Origin: Anaspis maculata
Taxonomy: Eukaryota > Arthropoda > Insecta > Coleoptera > Scraptiidae
Assembly (NCBI GenBank): GCA_949128115.1
Contig: OX421963.1
Span: 1,426,001 to 1,490,000, forward strand
DNA length: 64,000 nt
Direction: 5' to 3'
Of the stretch, positions 1 to 10,586 are shown piece after piece. Below the pieces are notes generated by a model. The model did not search any database, was not told the DNA's origin, and saw only the letters and a program-made list of their open reading frames with translations. Position 1 is the first letter of the stretch, and each line of letters begins with the position of its first letter. Made by a program: the position numbers and the translations under genes.

Positions 1-350
1 AAAATGCAACAATGATTCCAAAAATTGTCACAACGATCCCAAAAAAAGCCAAAATTATTCCAAAAAATGTCACAATAATTCCAAAAAAGATAAAAAGTGT
101 CGAAATTGTTCCACAAAACATCAGATGAGTTCCAAAAAAATGTTAAAATAATTCTGAGCTGAAAAAGTGCAAAAAAAATCCAAAAAAAATAGTATTAAAA
201 ATGTTGAAATAACGCCAAAACTATCAGAATGATTTCAAACATGTCAAAACATTCGGAAACGTCAAATTATTCATATATCGAGGATTTGGATGTCAAAATG
301 ATTTGAAGAAATGTTGAAATGGTTCTGAAGAATGTCCAAAAGAATTCACA
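1..350. repeat. Degenerate ~21-bp tandem array (ATTCCAAAAAATGTC type)
   Basis: Successive copies of a motif close to ATTCCAAAAAATGTCAAAAT recur about every 20-22 bases from the first base of the window, with many substitutions and small indels. The array probably continues to the left. No coding potential is visible. Confidence 0.7.
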
Positions 351-2790
351 AAATATCTTTAGACGAAGTTTCCGTGTTTAAAGTCAAAATCTCCATATCA
401 AGGTCAAGTTTTCCGAGTCAGAATTTCGAAATCAAAGTCGAAGGCTTTTAAGCCTGAAGTCAAAATTTCAAATGAAACCGAAGTTTTCTTTTGTCCAAGG
501 AGAATTTTCATGTTTGGAGGCGAAATCTTCCGTTTCAAGAGTCAAATTTTTGCAACAAAAGACAAAGTTGTATGTCTTTTCTTCAAGTCGAAATTACCAC
601 TGAATCCAGAGTCGAGAGTTTCCCGTGTTCAAAGTCAGAATTTCAAGATGAAATTGAAGGTTTCTGCGAGGGTTTCTGCGTCTGAAGTCATAGTGTTTTG
701 TTTTTAGGTAGAATTTTTTTCATCTGAAGTCGATGTATTTCGTATTTATGGTCAACTTTTCGTGATAAAAGTCGAAGTTGTTTGATTTTTTTCAAGTTGA
801 AATGTCAAGTTGCAGTTGAAATAATGTCTCAAGTCCATGTTTTCTTATTTTAAGTCGAAATTTCGAAATCAAAGTTGAAATCTTCCGTGTTTGAAATAGA
901 AATTTCCTGTTCAAAGTCGACATTTTGGAATCACAATAGAAGTTTCATGTGAAAAATTTGAAGTAAAAGACCAAGCTTTTTGTGTTGAAAGTTGAATATC
1001 TGTTGTGTATTGAGACACAATTTCGTGGTTTCGGTGGAGGTTTACGGACTCGAGAGTCAGAGTTGAGTCGCGGGGTCGGACAAGTCAACTTCTCTTGTTT
1101 AAAGGGATAATGTCCATGTTCAAATCAAAATTTCGTGTATTGAGTCAAAGTTTCCAGATTGAAGTCGAAGTTTTTCATCTTCAAACTCAAAGCTTTGTGT
1201 TTGGAGTGTTAATGTCGAGATCAAGGTCAAGTTTCTCGGGTTTGAGTTTTTAGGGCTCAAAGTAGAGATTCCAAGTCGAAACTTTTTGTGTTTGAAGTCA
1301 AAGTTTTCAGATTAAATCAGGAGCTCTTCGTTTTCGAAGTCGAGATCCAAGCCAAAATCTTCCGTGTTTGAAGTAGAAATGTTGTATTCGTACTCCGAGA
1401 AATTCCGAGATAGAGAAGTCGAAGTTTTCCGTGTTGAATTTTTTGTGTTGAAAGTCGAAGTGTTCTGTATTTCAAGTCAAAATTTCAATTCAAAAGTCAA
1501 AATTTCCGTGTCTGAAGTCGAAATTTTGTGTTCAAAACCAATATTTCGATATTAAAATCGGAATTTTCATGTTTGAAGTGAAAACTGTCATGTTGAAATC
1601 AAGGTTTTTCGTGAGGTTTTTTGTATACGAAGTGAAGTATCCACGATAAGTGTGAAGATTTTTGCATTTGAAGTCGACTTTTCGAGATAAAGTCGAATTT
1701 CTCATGTTCGAAGTCAAAATTTCTTGTCTAAGCCAAATTTTCGAGAGTCAAGCTCTTCGTGTTCCTAATCAAAATTTTTGTTTGGAGTCGAAAGTTAAAC
1801 GTGATGAAAATTGAAATTCCAAGATGTAGAGTACAAGGTTTTTGGTGTAGAGTCGAAATTCCGTGGTTGAAGTCGGAATGTCAAAATCAAAATCGAAGTC
1901 ATTTGTGTTTGAAGTCGAAACGTGCTTGAAATAAAAATGTCGATATTAAAATTAAAGATTGTTATGTTCAAAGTCACTATTGCGAAATAAAAATTCAAGT
2001 TTTTTGCGGTAAAAGTCAAAAATTTTCGTTTTCGAAGTCGAAGTTTCCGTGTTGAAAGTCGTCGTTTTTTGTATTCAATTACGGCGAAATTTCGTGGTTG
2101 AAGTCGGAATTTTGAGAATTGACAGTTGAAGTTTCTCGTGTTGAAATCAAAATTTCGCAATAGAAGTTGATGTTTGTTGGTTTTCAAGTTGGAATGTCAA
2201 GATAAATGTTGAAACTTTTTGTGTTAGATCTTTCGTATTCGAAGTCGAAGTTTTCATGTTGAAAGTCGAAATTTCGTGTTTGAAGTCAGAAATTAGGGAT
2301 TTATTTCAAGTTTTCCGTGTTTTAAATCCAAGCTTCGCATTAAAAGTCAAAGTTTGTCGGTTTTTAAGTCTAAACTCTAAGATAAAACTCGAAGTTTTTG
2401 AAGTCACTACTTCGAGAGTTTTAGATCAAGTTTTTTGCGTTTAAAGTTGAAATTTCGCAATAGACTTCTAGAAGTTAGATTTTCCGCGTTGAGAGACCCA
2501 ATTTTCATGTCAAAAGTGTTTCGTCTTTTTGTGTTCAAAGTCAAAATTTTGCAATAAAAGCCAAAGTTTGTCAGTTTTGGAATCGAATATTCAAGTTGAA
2601 AGTCGAAGTTTTCTTGTTTCAAGTCGGAAGTTTTACATAATATAAATCAAAATCTCGCCATAGGAAGTCCAAGGTTTTTGCGTATGGGCTAGAAATTTCT
2701 TGCTTGTAGTCAGATGGTCACGATTGAAGTCGAATTAGTTCCTGTTTGAAGTCGGAGTTTCATGTATAAGGTCGAAATTCCATCATTCAA
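351..2790. repeat. Degenerate ~20-23-bp array (AGTCGAAATTTTCGTG type)
   Basis: About 2.4 kb of diverged copies of AGTCGAAATTTTCGTGTTTG occur head to tail. Unit length drifts between about 19 and 24 bases. The frames open across this stretch are products of the short repeat and show no domain. The part near 1930-2060 is clearly homologous to 58965-59045, so the same array family exists at both ends of the window. Confidence 0.75.
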
Positions 2791-2793
2791 ATA

Positions 2794-3044
2794 AGTGTTG
2801 GCAACGAAACCGGTTTTTCGAGCCGGCTTTCGGAGTCGGTATTCGGAGCCGGCTTCCAAAATTGGTTTTCGAAGCCGGCTTCCAATAACGGTTGTCAAAG
2901 CCGGTGTCCAATGCCGATTTTCGGAGCCGGCTTTGAATACCGGCTTTTTGATTAGGATTAGGCTTTCAATACCGGTTCTACCGAAACCGGTATTCGACAA
3001 AACCGGTATACCGGTATTCATTTTTGCTGGTTTTTGCCAGCACT
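2794..3044. mobile_element. GCCGG-rich palindromic element with terminal inverted repeats, copy 1
   Basis: It starts with AGTGTTGGCAAC and ends with TTGCCAGCACT, an imperfect inverted pair of about 11 bases. The interior is a run of GAGCCGGCTTTCGGA-like palindromic units of about 15-25 bases, giving extreme self-complementarity. No open frame of note and no clear target duplication. A second copy lies at 58792-58954 in the same orientation. Probably a non-autonomous MITE-like element; its superfamily is not known to me. Confidence 0.55.
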
Positions 3045-4849
3045 AGTCATTATCATATTGTGTATACGAAACAAAAATCTATGATTCGCTTGACATTGCA
3101 TCTTTTGCGTTCTCCATGTTTCCCTGTTATTTGTTCTATTTCGTGGTTTTTGATTCCGTTAATTATCGTATATCTAAGGAGGATCTCTCAACTAAGGTTT
3201 GGTAGCCGCTTCTGGACTCAAGTCTTCTTTTAAGAAGATTAATGATCGTTAGACAAATGAGCAATTAGCAAAATATTTGAATCTCTAATGCACAACGCCA
3301 GTTATTGCTATCGGGATTGTTATGGTACTGATTGATAATTTTGTTAAACTAGACGGAGAACAGGGTCGTGAAAAGATAGGTACCAAGGTGTGTTCGCCTA
3401 ATTAAATCAGGATGTTCTTCTTCTAGGTGAGTTTTTTAAGGGGGGCCAGGCGAGTCGTGGCACACATATACAGGAAGTGAACGGGGGTGATGTCGTAAAT
3501 CAGTGTAGTTTATACTTATACGTAGGTGAAGCTAATTGGGTCCCGTCTGGGTCTGGGACCAGGCGCCACTGCTCTTGGGCACACCCCATATCCGATTTCC
3601 TATACCCGGGCGAATTGACCAACAGCCAGTCATCGATCAATCACCCCGTGTAATGACACGCACGAATCTGGTATACCGGTGTCAGTTGGCAAACATCTAT
3701 ACAAGGGTATACAACAGCCCTAAACGTATTAGGGTGGCATTACGGATTAAGCCATCAACATCTTCACAAATCTGGCATACCGGGTCATTAGTGAAAAACG
3801 CCGGAGAAGAAAAAATGCGAAATGATATTTTTAAAGGAGACATGGCCGAGCCGGAATAAATAGCCGATAACCATCGAGCGCACGCGGCTATGAAGAAGGG
3901 AAAAGGAAGAATAATTTGCTTCTTTGTGCCTAGCCAGCAGCAGCACCGATTCAAGTCTGAATAAATCACCTGTGTTCAGAAGAAGAGCCACAGACTGCAT
4001 TCACCAAATACCACCGGGCGGCTTTTTACATCTTCCATATACCCCAATAAAAAAAAAAGTACGTGTCGTCTTCATATGAAATTTATTTTTGGATTCCAAA
4101 GGACGGTTTCAAATTTGTAAACGCCACCAAGATGTAGGGTTTCAATAATTCTCCGCGAAGAAAGTCAAGATCAACACGTATGCACACCAGTACATCGAAA
4201 TGTTATTTATTTATGGCTGATGCTAATTAATGCAATCTGCAGCATATCGGCCGGGAGGATCTTTCTTTCTGTGTGTGTGCAAAAGCCATTGTTTGAAGGA
4301 TCCGTCGAATTCCTTTGTCGAGTCTCTTATTCTCTCTTCTTTTAAAGAGCCGGAGTATGGTAGTGATAGTACCAGATCTTGGTCTTGGCGGCGGCGAGCT
4401 GGTGGTCGCCAGCGCCGAGAGACAAGAAATCTCGATTGCTATCTCTTCTTCTCTATATACCGGGGCGCACACACACACACAGACAATTTCCTTGAAGAAT
4501 TAACGATGCGAAGTCGTGTTTTTTTCTTCAGTTTTTTCGTGAAACGCTATTAATTACAATATGAATATTATCTGCCGGGTTTATCCGCCGATTTTCTTCG
4601 GCTTTTATGAAATAATACAATGCACCGGTTCCGTGGCATTTCGCACGGCCAATTGAACAAATTTGTTTGGTGCAGTAACTCAACTTCCGTCGATCCTTGA
4701 TATTACAATCTTTGAGTATATCCGACATCTTGGGTCGTCACAGCAAGAAGCTCATTTTGAGCAAACCGTTTGCTTCAAATAATAAAGATAAAGCAATTGT
4801 AACAAAACTGTATCATTCATTCAAATTTTGAGTCTAATCATCTAGTCTT
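3045..4849. other. Unassigned low-repeat stretch
   Basis: About 1.8 kb of mixed-composition DNA with no tandem structure and no recognisable domain in any frame. A short CA microsatellite sits near 4467-4482. The longest forward frame (3536-3859) has no recognisable motif. Could be host intron or intergenic DNA. Confidence 0.4.
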
Positions 4850-5235
4850 CACTTTGCGCTATGAGGTTACCTCTTCCTTTGAAGCCACAAAAAATGTTCG
4901 TCTAGCCTACCGTTTCGTTTCGACTCCAATCTGCAGTTCTACATCAAAATTCTTGGGAAGATTCCTAATGACGTATTGTTTCGGACCCAATTTGCGTCAT
5001 ACGGCTCTTTCTCCATCAGAAAGTCCCAAAAAAGTTCTTCTATCGATTGGAAGGCTCTAAAGACTCAAATTTAGGTTGAAACGCCCATATATCATTCGAC
5101 TTGAATTTTACCGTTTCTACTCCAATCTTACAAGCTCCCTCTTGACCAGAAACCTCCGAAAGGCTCTTCTATAGTACCATTTCGACTCCACTTTGCTTTA
5201 ACTACAAACCTTTTTCTTTATCAGAAACCCCTGAT
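4850..5235 (-). repeat. Copies of the GTCGAAACGGT repeat family (minus orientation)
   Basis: Reverse-strand units combine GTCGAAATGGTAC, an AGAAGA.C.TTT stretch and a GATTGGAGT..AAACGG stretch in the same order as the large array at 21.2-23.8 kb. About two to three diverged units are visible. No gene. Confidence 0.5.
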
Positions 5236-5539
5236 ATAGTGCGGCGGTTAGTAAGAACCACCTTGCATTTTATGATAAAGGCTTGAAATTTGGCACATAC
5301 GCTCTACAGACTCTCCTTTACTATTTACGAAGCGGACCCACGATGAAACCGCCGTGCAACTGTCAGAATTTTCATTTGCCTACCTTCCAGGGGCGAAAAC
5401 TGAAGTCAGTTATCGAGCTGTATAACTTCACCAAAACAGATGTCAATATTACAATGGGAGGGGATAGCTCTAGCCGCGGTACAGATTTTTTTATTTGTTG
5501 ATTTCGGACCAAATTGACAAGTTTGGTGTCGTTTTCGAC
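5236..5539. other. Unassigned; short similarity to 6950-7020
   Basis: No gene or tandem structure. Sequence around 5440 (CAGATGTCAATATT) reappears near 6985, suggesting two fragments of one undetermined dispersed repeat flanking the 5.5-6.4 kb array. Confidence 0.3.
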
Positions 5540-6360
5540 TAAAATTCATTTGGTATTTTCTCAACTACATTTGAATATTCAATTATACAACTGGCATATT
5601 CTAAACTACCTTTCTCAAATCTAAAATACATTTGGCAATTTCTAAACTACACTTTCCATATTTAAAATACATTTGGCAAATTCTAAACTACATTTCTCAT
5701 CTTCAAAATACAATTGGTGTTTTCTCAAATACATATCGCTAATCTGAAATACATTTGATATTATCGCAAATACAGTTGGAAATGGTGTAGATGTATTTTA
5801 GAAAATGAGAAATGTATTTTAGATCAACGAAATGTATTCGAGATGTTACCAAATGTATTTTAGAAAAAAATAAATGCATTCCAGATCCACGAAGTTCAAT
5901 GGAGAAATTGCCAATATGTATTTGAGATAAGATGAGATGTATTTGAGATATTATGAAATGTATTTCAGATTCAGATATTTTTTAGGGTAGAACAGTGATG
6001 AAAAAGCAAACTTTGTTGAGGAAAACGAACTCCAAATTCTCAACTACAATTGGCGGTTTCTCACTTACAATTCACGTTTTCTAAACTACATATCCTTATT
6101 CTAAAATTCATTTGGTACTTTCTCAACTACATTTGAATATTCAATTATACAACTGGCATAATTCTAAACTACATTTCTCAAATCTAAAATACATTTGGCA
6201 ATTTCTAAACTACATTTCTCATATTTAAAATACATTTGGCAATTTTTAAACTACATTTCTCATATTTAAAATACAATTGGTGTTTTCTCAAATACATATC
6301 GCTAATCCGAAATACATTTGATATTATCGCAAATACAGTTGGAAATGGTGTAGTTGCACA
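5540..6360. repeat. 20-21-bp array with an inverted middle and a ~235-bp direct duplication
   Basis: Alternating half-units (ATACATTTGGCAATTTCTAA and ACTACATTTCTCATATTTAA) make a ~41-bp period. Orientation flips near 5780 (ATGTATTTTAGA units) and flips back near 6040. The segment near 5547-5785 is repeated almost intact at 6108-6354, an offset of about 561-568 bases. No coding potential. Confidence 0.7.
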
Positions 6361-8074
6361 AGAACCGTCACCATGATTGATTTTCGGGATAATAATGGTC
6401 TCTGGTTGACAACGTATCATTATTTGTGGTTAATTTGACTGGCACGTGGAGCTAAGATCAACTTGATATGCTGATTGGATGAAAAGTTGATGCTTCAGGG
6501 AGTTCTAGAAGCCATAACCCAAGAACCGGAAGTAGCACGTACACGAGTAAGGTGTCAAATTGTAGAGAATCGAATAAGCTCTCATTCGCATACAAACGCT
6601 TTCACCTCACATTGACTGAAATTACGATATTGAGAAAAAAACTGTTTTTTGGGCGCCATCTTTCGAATATGGCGGCCAAAACGGCAAATATACGAAATGA
6701 AAATGTGGAAATTCAGAAAGGGCACCTCAAGATCTATAATACTGCCAAGTTTCAAAAATACCAGATAACCTTCAAAGAAGGCCGGATTTAGCATATCTTA
6801 TAAAGACAATTTTGACAGTTTCCCGAAATGGAGTTTGTAAATTTAGGTTTGAAATGAGAAGAGAATTTTTTTGACTGCAAAATGACGTTTCAGGTGTTGA
6901 AATCTGTTGAAAAACAAACGAGCTACAGCCAGTTTCTTATTACCAGATGAAGCCCGTTTTGGCACCTCCACCATATTTGCCTGCAGCAGATGTCAATATT
7001 CCACCATAATTTTTCATGGTCCTTGATCACCCAGGAATCAGGAATCGATTAGGACATATCTCTATATATCTTCACGAAATTGCACACGGCCAAGCCTTTT
7101 TTGACCCTATGCCCCCAGACTACGGCAAGAGTCCATCCTCGGGCTTCTTGCAGGCCGTTATTCGCTAAAAACAAAATCTTGACTGTGATCAATTTGTATA
7201 TTTTCAATCTTGTCCTTTTTATAAAAGAAAATGAGGAAGCATTCGTAAAGAGGAATAACATTCATAAATTTGATACTAGAAATAAAAATAAATTGCACCT
7301 ACAATTCTCTCGACTTTCTCTGGGCCAATCCTGCCCCTCATATGTTGGAGTCAAGTGTTCCAACAAGATTTTGTCTTTGATGAGTGATCTTGACCGTGGG
7401 TAGTAGCGTTCCGATTTTCAGGAAACGAACGTATGATTTTCTTGCGAATAATGTTTTCTATTCACATTTCACTTGAGGAGTTCCTCAACTTCGAACAAAG
7501 AATGAAGTAAATGGATGGTTGTTCACCGTTCATTCAGCAACTTGTATTTATTTGTATTCTCTGCATTGGTACATTGTATCTTGTTAGTGTGTAAGCTTGT
7601 TATTCTTATTCTTCCTTTCTTGTATATATCTTTTGTTTTGTTTCTGTTTGTTTTTAAGGACGTGTCCCATATTTTGTATGAAATCATGTACGTCAATAAA
7701 TATATTGTGTATTGTATTATATTGTACTAAAACGGGTATTATTCATTTCAATTTTAAGGTTAATATTCTTCAATCCCATTGTTAGCGCGGTACACATAAA
7801 GACGGCAGCCTTCCGATGAAGGCTGCATTAAAACAATAACTCTTGGATTAGGAAAGCAGCAAGCGACAGTCAGAAATAAAATTCACAACAACAATCAAAA
7901 ACTTTAATGCAAAACAAAGAAAAAAACACAAACAGACAGAATTACAAAACAATAAAAAAAAAAAAACAATGTGAATTAAATGAAATGAAAAATCCGAGTG
8001 GTTCTGATCGGGGGCAGATTCGCTGGCGCCGAGTGGCGTCCTGAAAACGAGACGAACTGCACTGAAGGTATACA
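6361..8074. other. Unassigned low-repeat stretch
   Basis: No gene recognised. The 6640-6690 part carries GGCGGCCAAAACGGCAA, a motif style seen in insect transposon remnants. A hairpin GCAGCCTTCCGATGAAGGCTGC lies at about 7804-7825. The frames at 7515-7730 are low-complexity T-rich sequence. Possibly 3'UTR-like or intronic DNA. Confidence 0.35.
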
Positions 8075-9705
8075 CACTCAGAAAAATGTTTGGTAAATAA
8101 GTACCCAAAATGTGTTCAAATACTACCTTGTGTAGTGGTTGTATATGCATCCAATACTACACTTAGTTCTATTTACCACTACAAATTAGTAATAGCGATT
8201 ATGATTGAGTGGACCAATGCAACACGGTTCAAATGAACTAGTGGGTGTAGTGGTAAATTTCAACACTGGTGAATGGTTATGACTAACACAATTATTTGGT
8301 GACATTTATCATTAGTGAGTATGGTTCAGTGAACTAATATTAACGGGTCAAATTAACTAGTACACGTAGTGGTAAAGTTTAACACTGATGATATATTATG
8401 ATCAACTACATGACTGTCGAATTAGAGTCTTTCAAGCAAAGTTAGGACTTATCATGTCTTTTAGTAATTGGTAACACCACAGCAATGTCATTTTTGACCA
8501 ATGCCTGTCTGGTATTACTAACTATAACTTAATTTGTTTCACCTACTGGGTGCTACTGGTTAAATAGGAAGGTAGGAAGGTAAATAAAAAAAAAATACAA
8601 AAATTATTGTACTTACTCAAAATCAAAAATATCAACAAGATATTCACAAACATAAAGTATAACAATAAATACTGATAATACATAGACAAATGAATAAATA
8701 AATGAAATGCAATAGACTAGGTACAGGGTTGTCGTTGATTCTGAATAACCCGCTTTGTTCAAAATTTATAAATTGAATTATTTAAGTGGGTTTCACTAAC
8801 GCTGAGTTAAGATAATACGAGATTAGTTTGAGGACTTTGCACTTAGAGACTTTGAGGACTTACCACTTAGCAGGTTTTTCAGAATCAACGACGATATAAA
8901 GAAAAACTGAAGAAATTTCAAATATGGCGCGGTAAATTGATCATAGCGACATTATCTTTTTTAAAAAGGTGGCAGTGTACATTCGAAAATAATTCCGTTA
9001 CCTCAACAATTTTAATTTCTTCAGTTTTTCTTTCAACAACATAACTGTGATAATGGCGAGAAAAACCTACATTTTCAAAAGATTTGTAAACGAAGTAAAC
9101 GTCCTTTTTATCTGTGAGTATATCAACGATTTGAGCAAAAGTAGGCTCTATTGAATAATTATTGTCGTCGTTACTATCATCCAAAACTATGATTGACATT
9201 TTTCGCACCACCCCTTCTGTTGCCGGACAACTCACAACTCGCACTGATGAAGATCGTTAATGCGATTGATGAGAGACGGGGAGGGGTGTTAGGTGTTACT
9301 AAGAAAAAACACTAACACTGTATCGATGTCAGCAACCATAACTGTGTATAATCAAACACTTGTAGTGGTAAATCTCACCAATCTTAAGTAGTCTAATACG
9401 CCTCGAAACTAACATGTTGGATTCAACTTAAAACACCGGGTGGAACCTAACACTGTAGTGGTATGTTTCAATACCACAACAATAGTTTCGTATACTTTGT
9501 ATTGATGGAGTAGATTCAACATTAAAATGTGTGATATACACTAGTAATAATTGTGGTGGGCTATACTTCCTCCTGTTTACTAATTTGTAGTAGTTATTCG
9601 AACGTTTGGTAGTTTTAGTGAACAATTGAAATTTGTAGTACTGATGAACAAAATCTGCATTAACACTACAGGTGGTAAAAAACTCACTTGCTAATTTTCT
9701 CAGTG
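8075..9705. mobile_element. CACTA/EnSpm-like element, non-autonomous or decayed
   Basis: Ends are inverted: CACTCAGAAAAATG on the left and, read from the right end inward, CACTGAGAAAATTAG. Both begin with the CACTN signature of CACTA elements. The dinucleotide CA lies outside each end (8073-8074 and 9706-9707), a possible 2-bp target duplication but too short to prove anything. Both subterminal zones hold repeats of a GTAGTGGTAAATTTCAACACT motif, as CACTA elements often do. At 1.63 kb it is far too short for an autonomous copy; one protein relic lies inside. Confidence 0.5.
8918..9244 (-). pseudogene. Transposon-associated protein relic (C-terminal piece)
   Basis: A 108-codon reverse-strand frame lies inside the CACTA-like element. 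Its pattern (FAQIVDILT... then YFVYKSF, FSRHYHSYVV, and a final IN.PRHI) resembles the C-terminal tail of large uncharacterised transposon proteins that I recall as frequent in aphids and cnidarians; that resemblance is from memory and unverified. No catalytic motif is present, so it cannot be an active transposase. The frame is intact, which suggests a fairly young insertion or a retained last exon. Alternative: a chance frame, though the amino-acid mix is ordinary rather than repetitive. Confidence 0.4.
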
Positions 9706-9760
9706 CACCCCGGCAGACGGGAATAAACGGTAAATGGTAAAAACAATGGAAAATATGGAA

Positions 9761-9769
9761 CTTACGGGA
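9761..9769 (-). promoter_or_regulatory. Splice donor, minus strand
   Basis: The reverse complement reads TCCC|GTAAG, continued by TTCC, a near-perfect U1-type donor at the edge of the ATG-free GC-rich segment. Confidence 0.4.
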
Positions 9770-10330
9770 TCTTATTCGGTGGCGGCGTCGTCCTGGCGGA
9801 GTCCGAAGGCGGCGTCGTGGTGGATGGCCGTTCTGGTGGTGGATTTCCTGGTGAAATGCACGAGTGCCCGTGTTCGTCACCAAAATGGCGGACGAACGAC
9901 TCGATCCCGTCCGAAACTGGAGCTTTGTGTGCGGCTGGCTGATCCAAGCCGCTCCCCGGTGAAAGCGGTGAAAACTGCCGCTTTCTGGACTTGGAGATGC
10001 TGCAGAGCTCCTCCAGGAGTCACTATCGGACGCGATGGGCCTTGGATGGGCTTCTGGTCGAGTACGAATGTACGCCGATGGCACGACAAGATGGCCGCGA
10101 GAACGATGACCAAAAAAAAGACGGCGTGGCTTCCCGCTCGACGTACGGAAATCAACGCCGCTTCGAACTAAGCGGCAAAGGCACGAGCGGAAAGAAAGCC
10201 GAAGAATGCCGAAGACGGCCGAAGAAAGTGCTGGAGCTCGTTTACGCTTGCGCCTGACAGCCAAGTGCCAGGCACACCGAACAGGGGGTGAGGGGTGAGG
10301 ACTAGGACGACACAGGGATATTTTGGGTTG
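9766..10330 (-). other. Putative host 5'-UTR exon (minus strand), ATG-free and GC-rich
   Basis: This is a GC-rich, CpG-containing island in an otherwise AT-rich window. The minus strand contains no ATG anywhere from 10330 down to 9766, while the plus strand of the same stretch has about eleven. The minus strand then meets a consensus splice donor, CCC|GTAAGTTCC, with GT at 9765-9764. ATG depletion plus a strong donor is the expected look of a non-coding first exon. Long reverse frames cross it, but they lack an ATG and are Arg/Ser/Pro-rich, as expected of untranslated GC-rich DNA. The coding exons would lie at lower coordinates or outside the window. Inference only; no transcript evidence. 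Confidence 0.4.
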
Positions 10331-10586
10331 CATACCCTCAGTGCACACGAATGCAGTGTTCAATGAACGGGGCCGAGACACCCATTCATTCCCTAAATTT
10401 CAAATTTCAGTTTCATTCGATCAAAATTTTGCATTTCTATCCTGGGCTGGTATAGATAACAGACGATTTTCAAATCAAGTGACACGGTTGAAAAAACATA
10501 TTATTAAGAAAAACCAATCAAGGGGAATCAAGTTATTCCTGCCTTTGGAAGTTTGCTCTTGAGCCTTTGAAAAACCAGTCTCTCAT
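10331..10586. other. Unassigned spacer
   Basis: Short AT-rich stretch between the GC-rich segment and the LINE 3' end. If the minus-strand exon is real, its promoter would lie in or near this stretch, but no TATA-like or initiator element stands out. Confidence 0.25.

Noticed and set aside
1795..2187. 130-codon frame in the ~20-bp array
   Set aside because: Translation simply repeats NFDFNTRNF-like words from the tandem unit.
9734..10171. 145-codon plus-strand frame opposite the ATG-free segment
   Set aside because: Low-information Ala/Arg/Trp-rich composition, no domain, and the splice signal lies on the other strand.
9428..10381. 317-codon minus-strand open frame
   Set aside because: Has no ATG within the GC-rich part, is Arg/Ser/Pro/His-rich with no domain, and runs through the donor at 9765 into transposon sequence. 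Best explained by GC-rich untranslated DNA.
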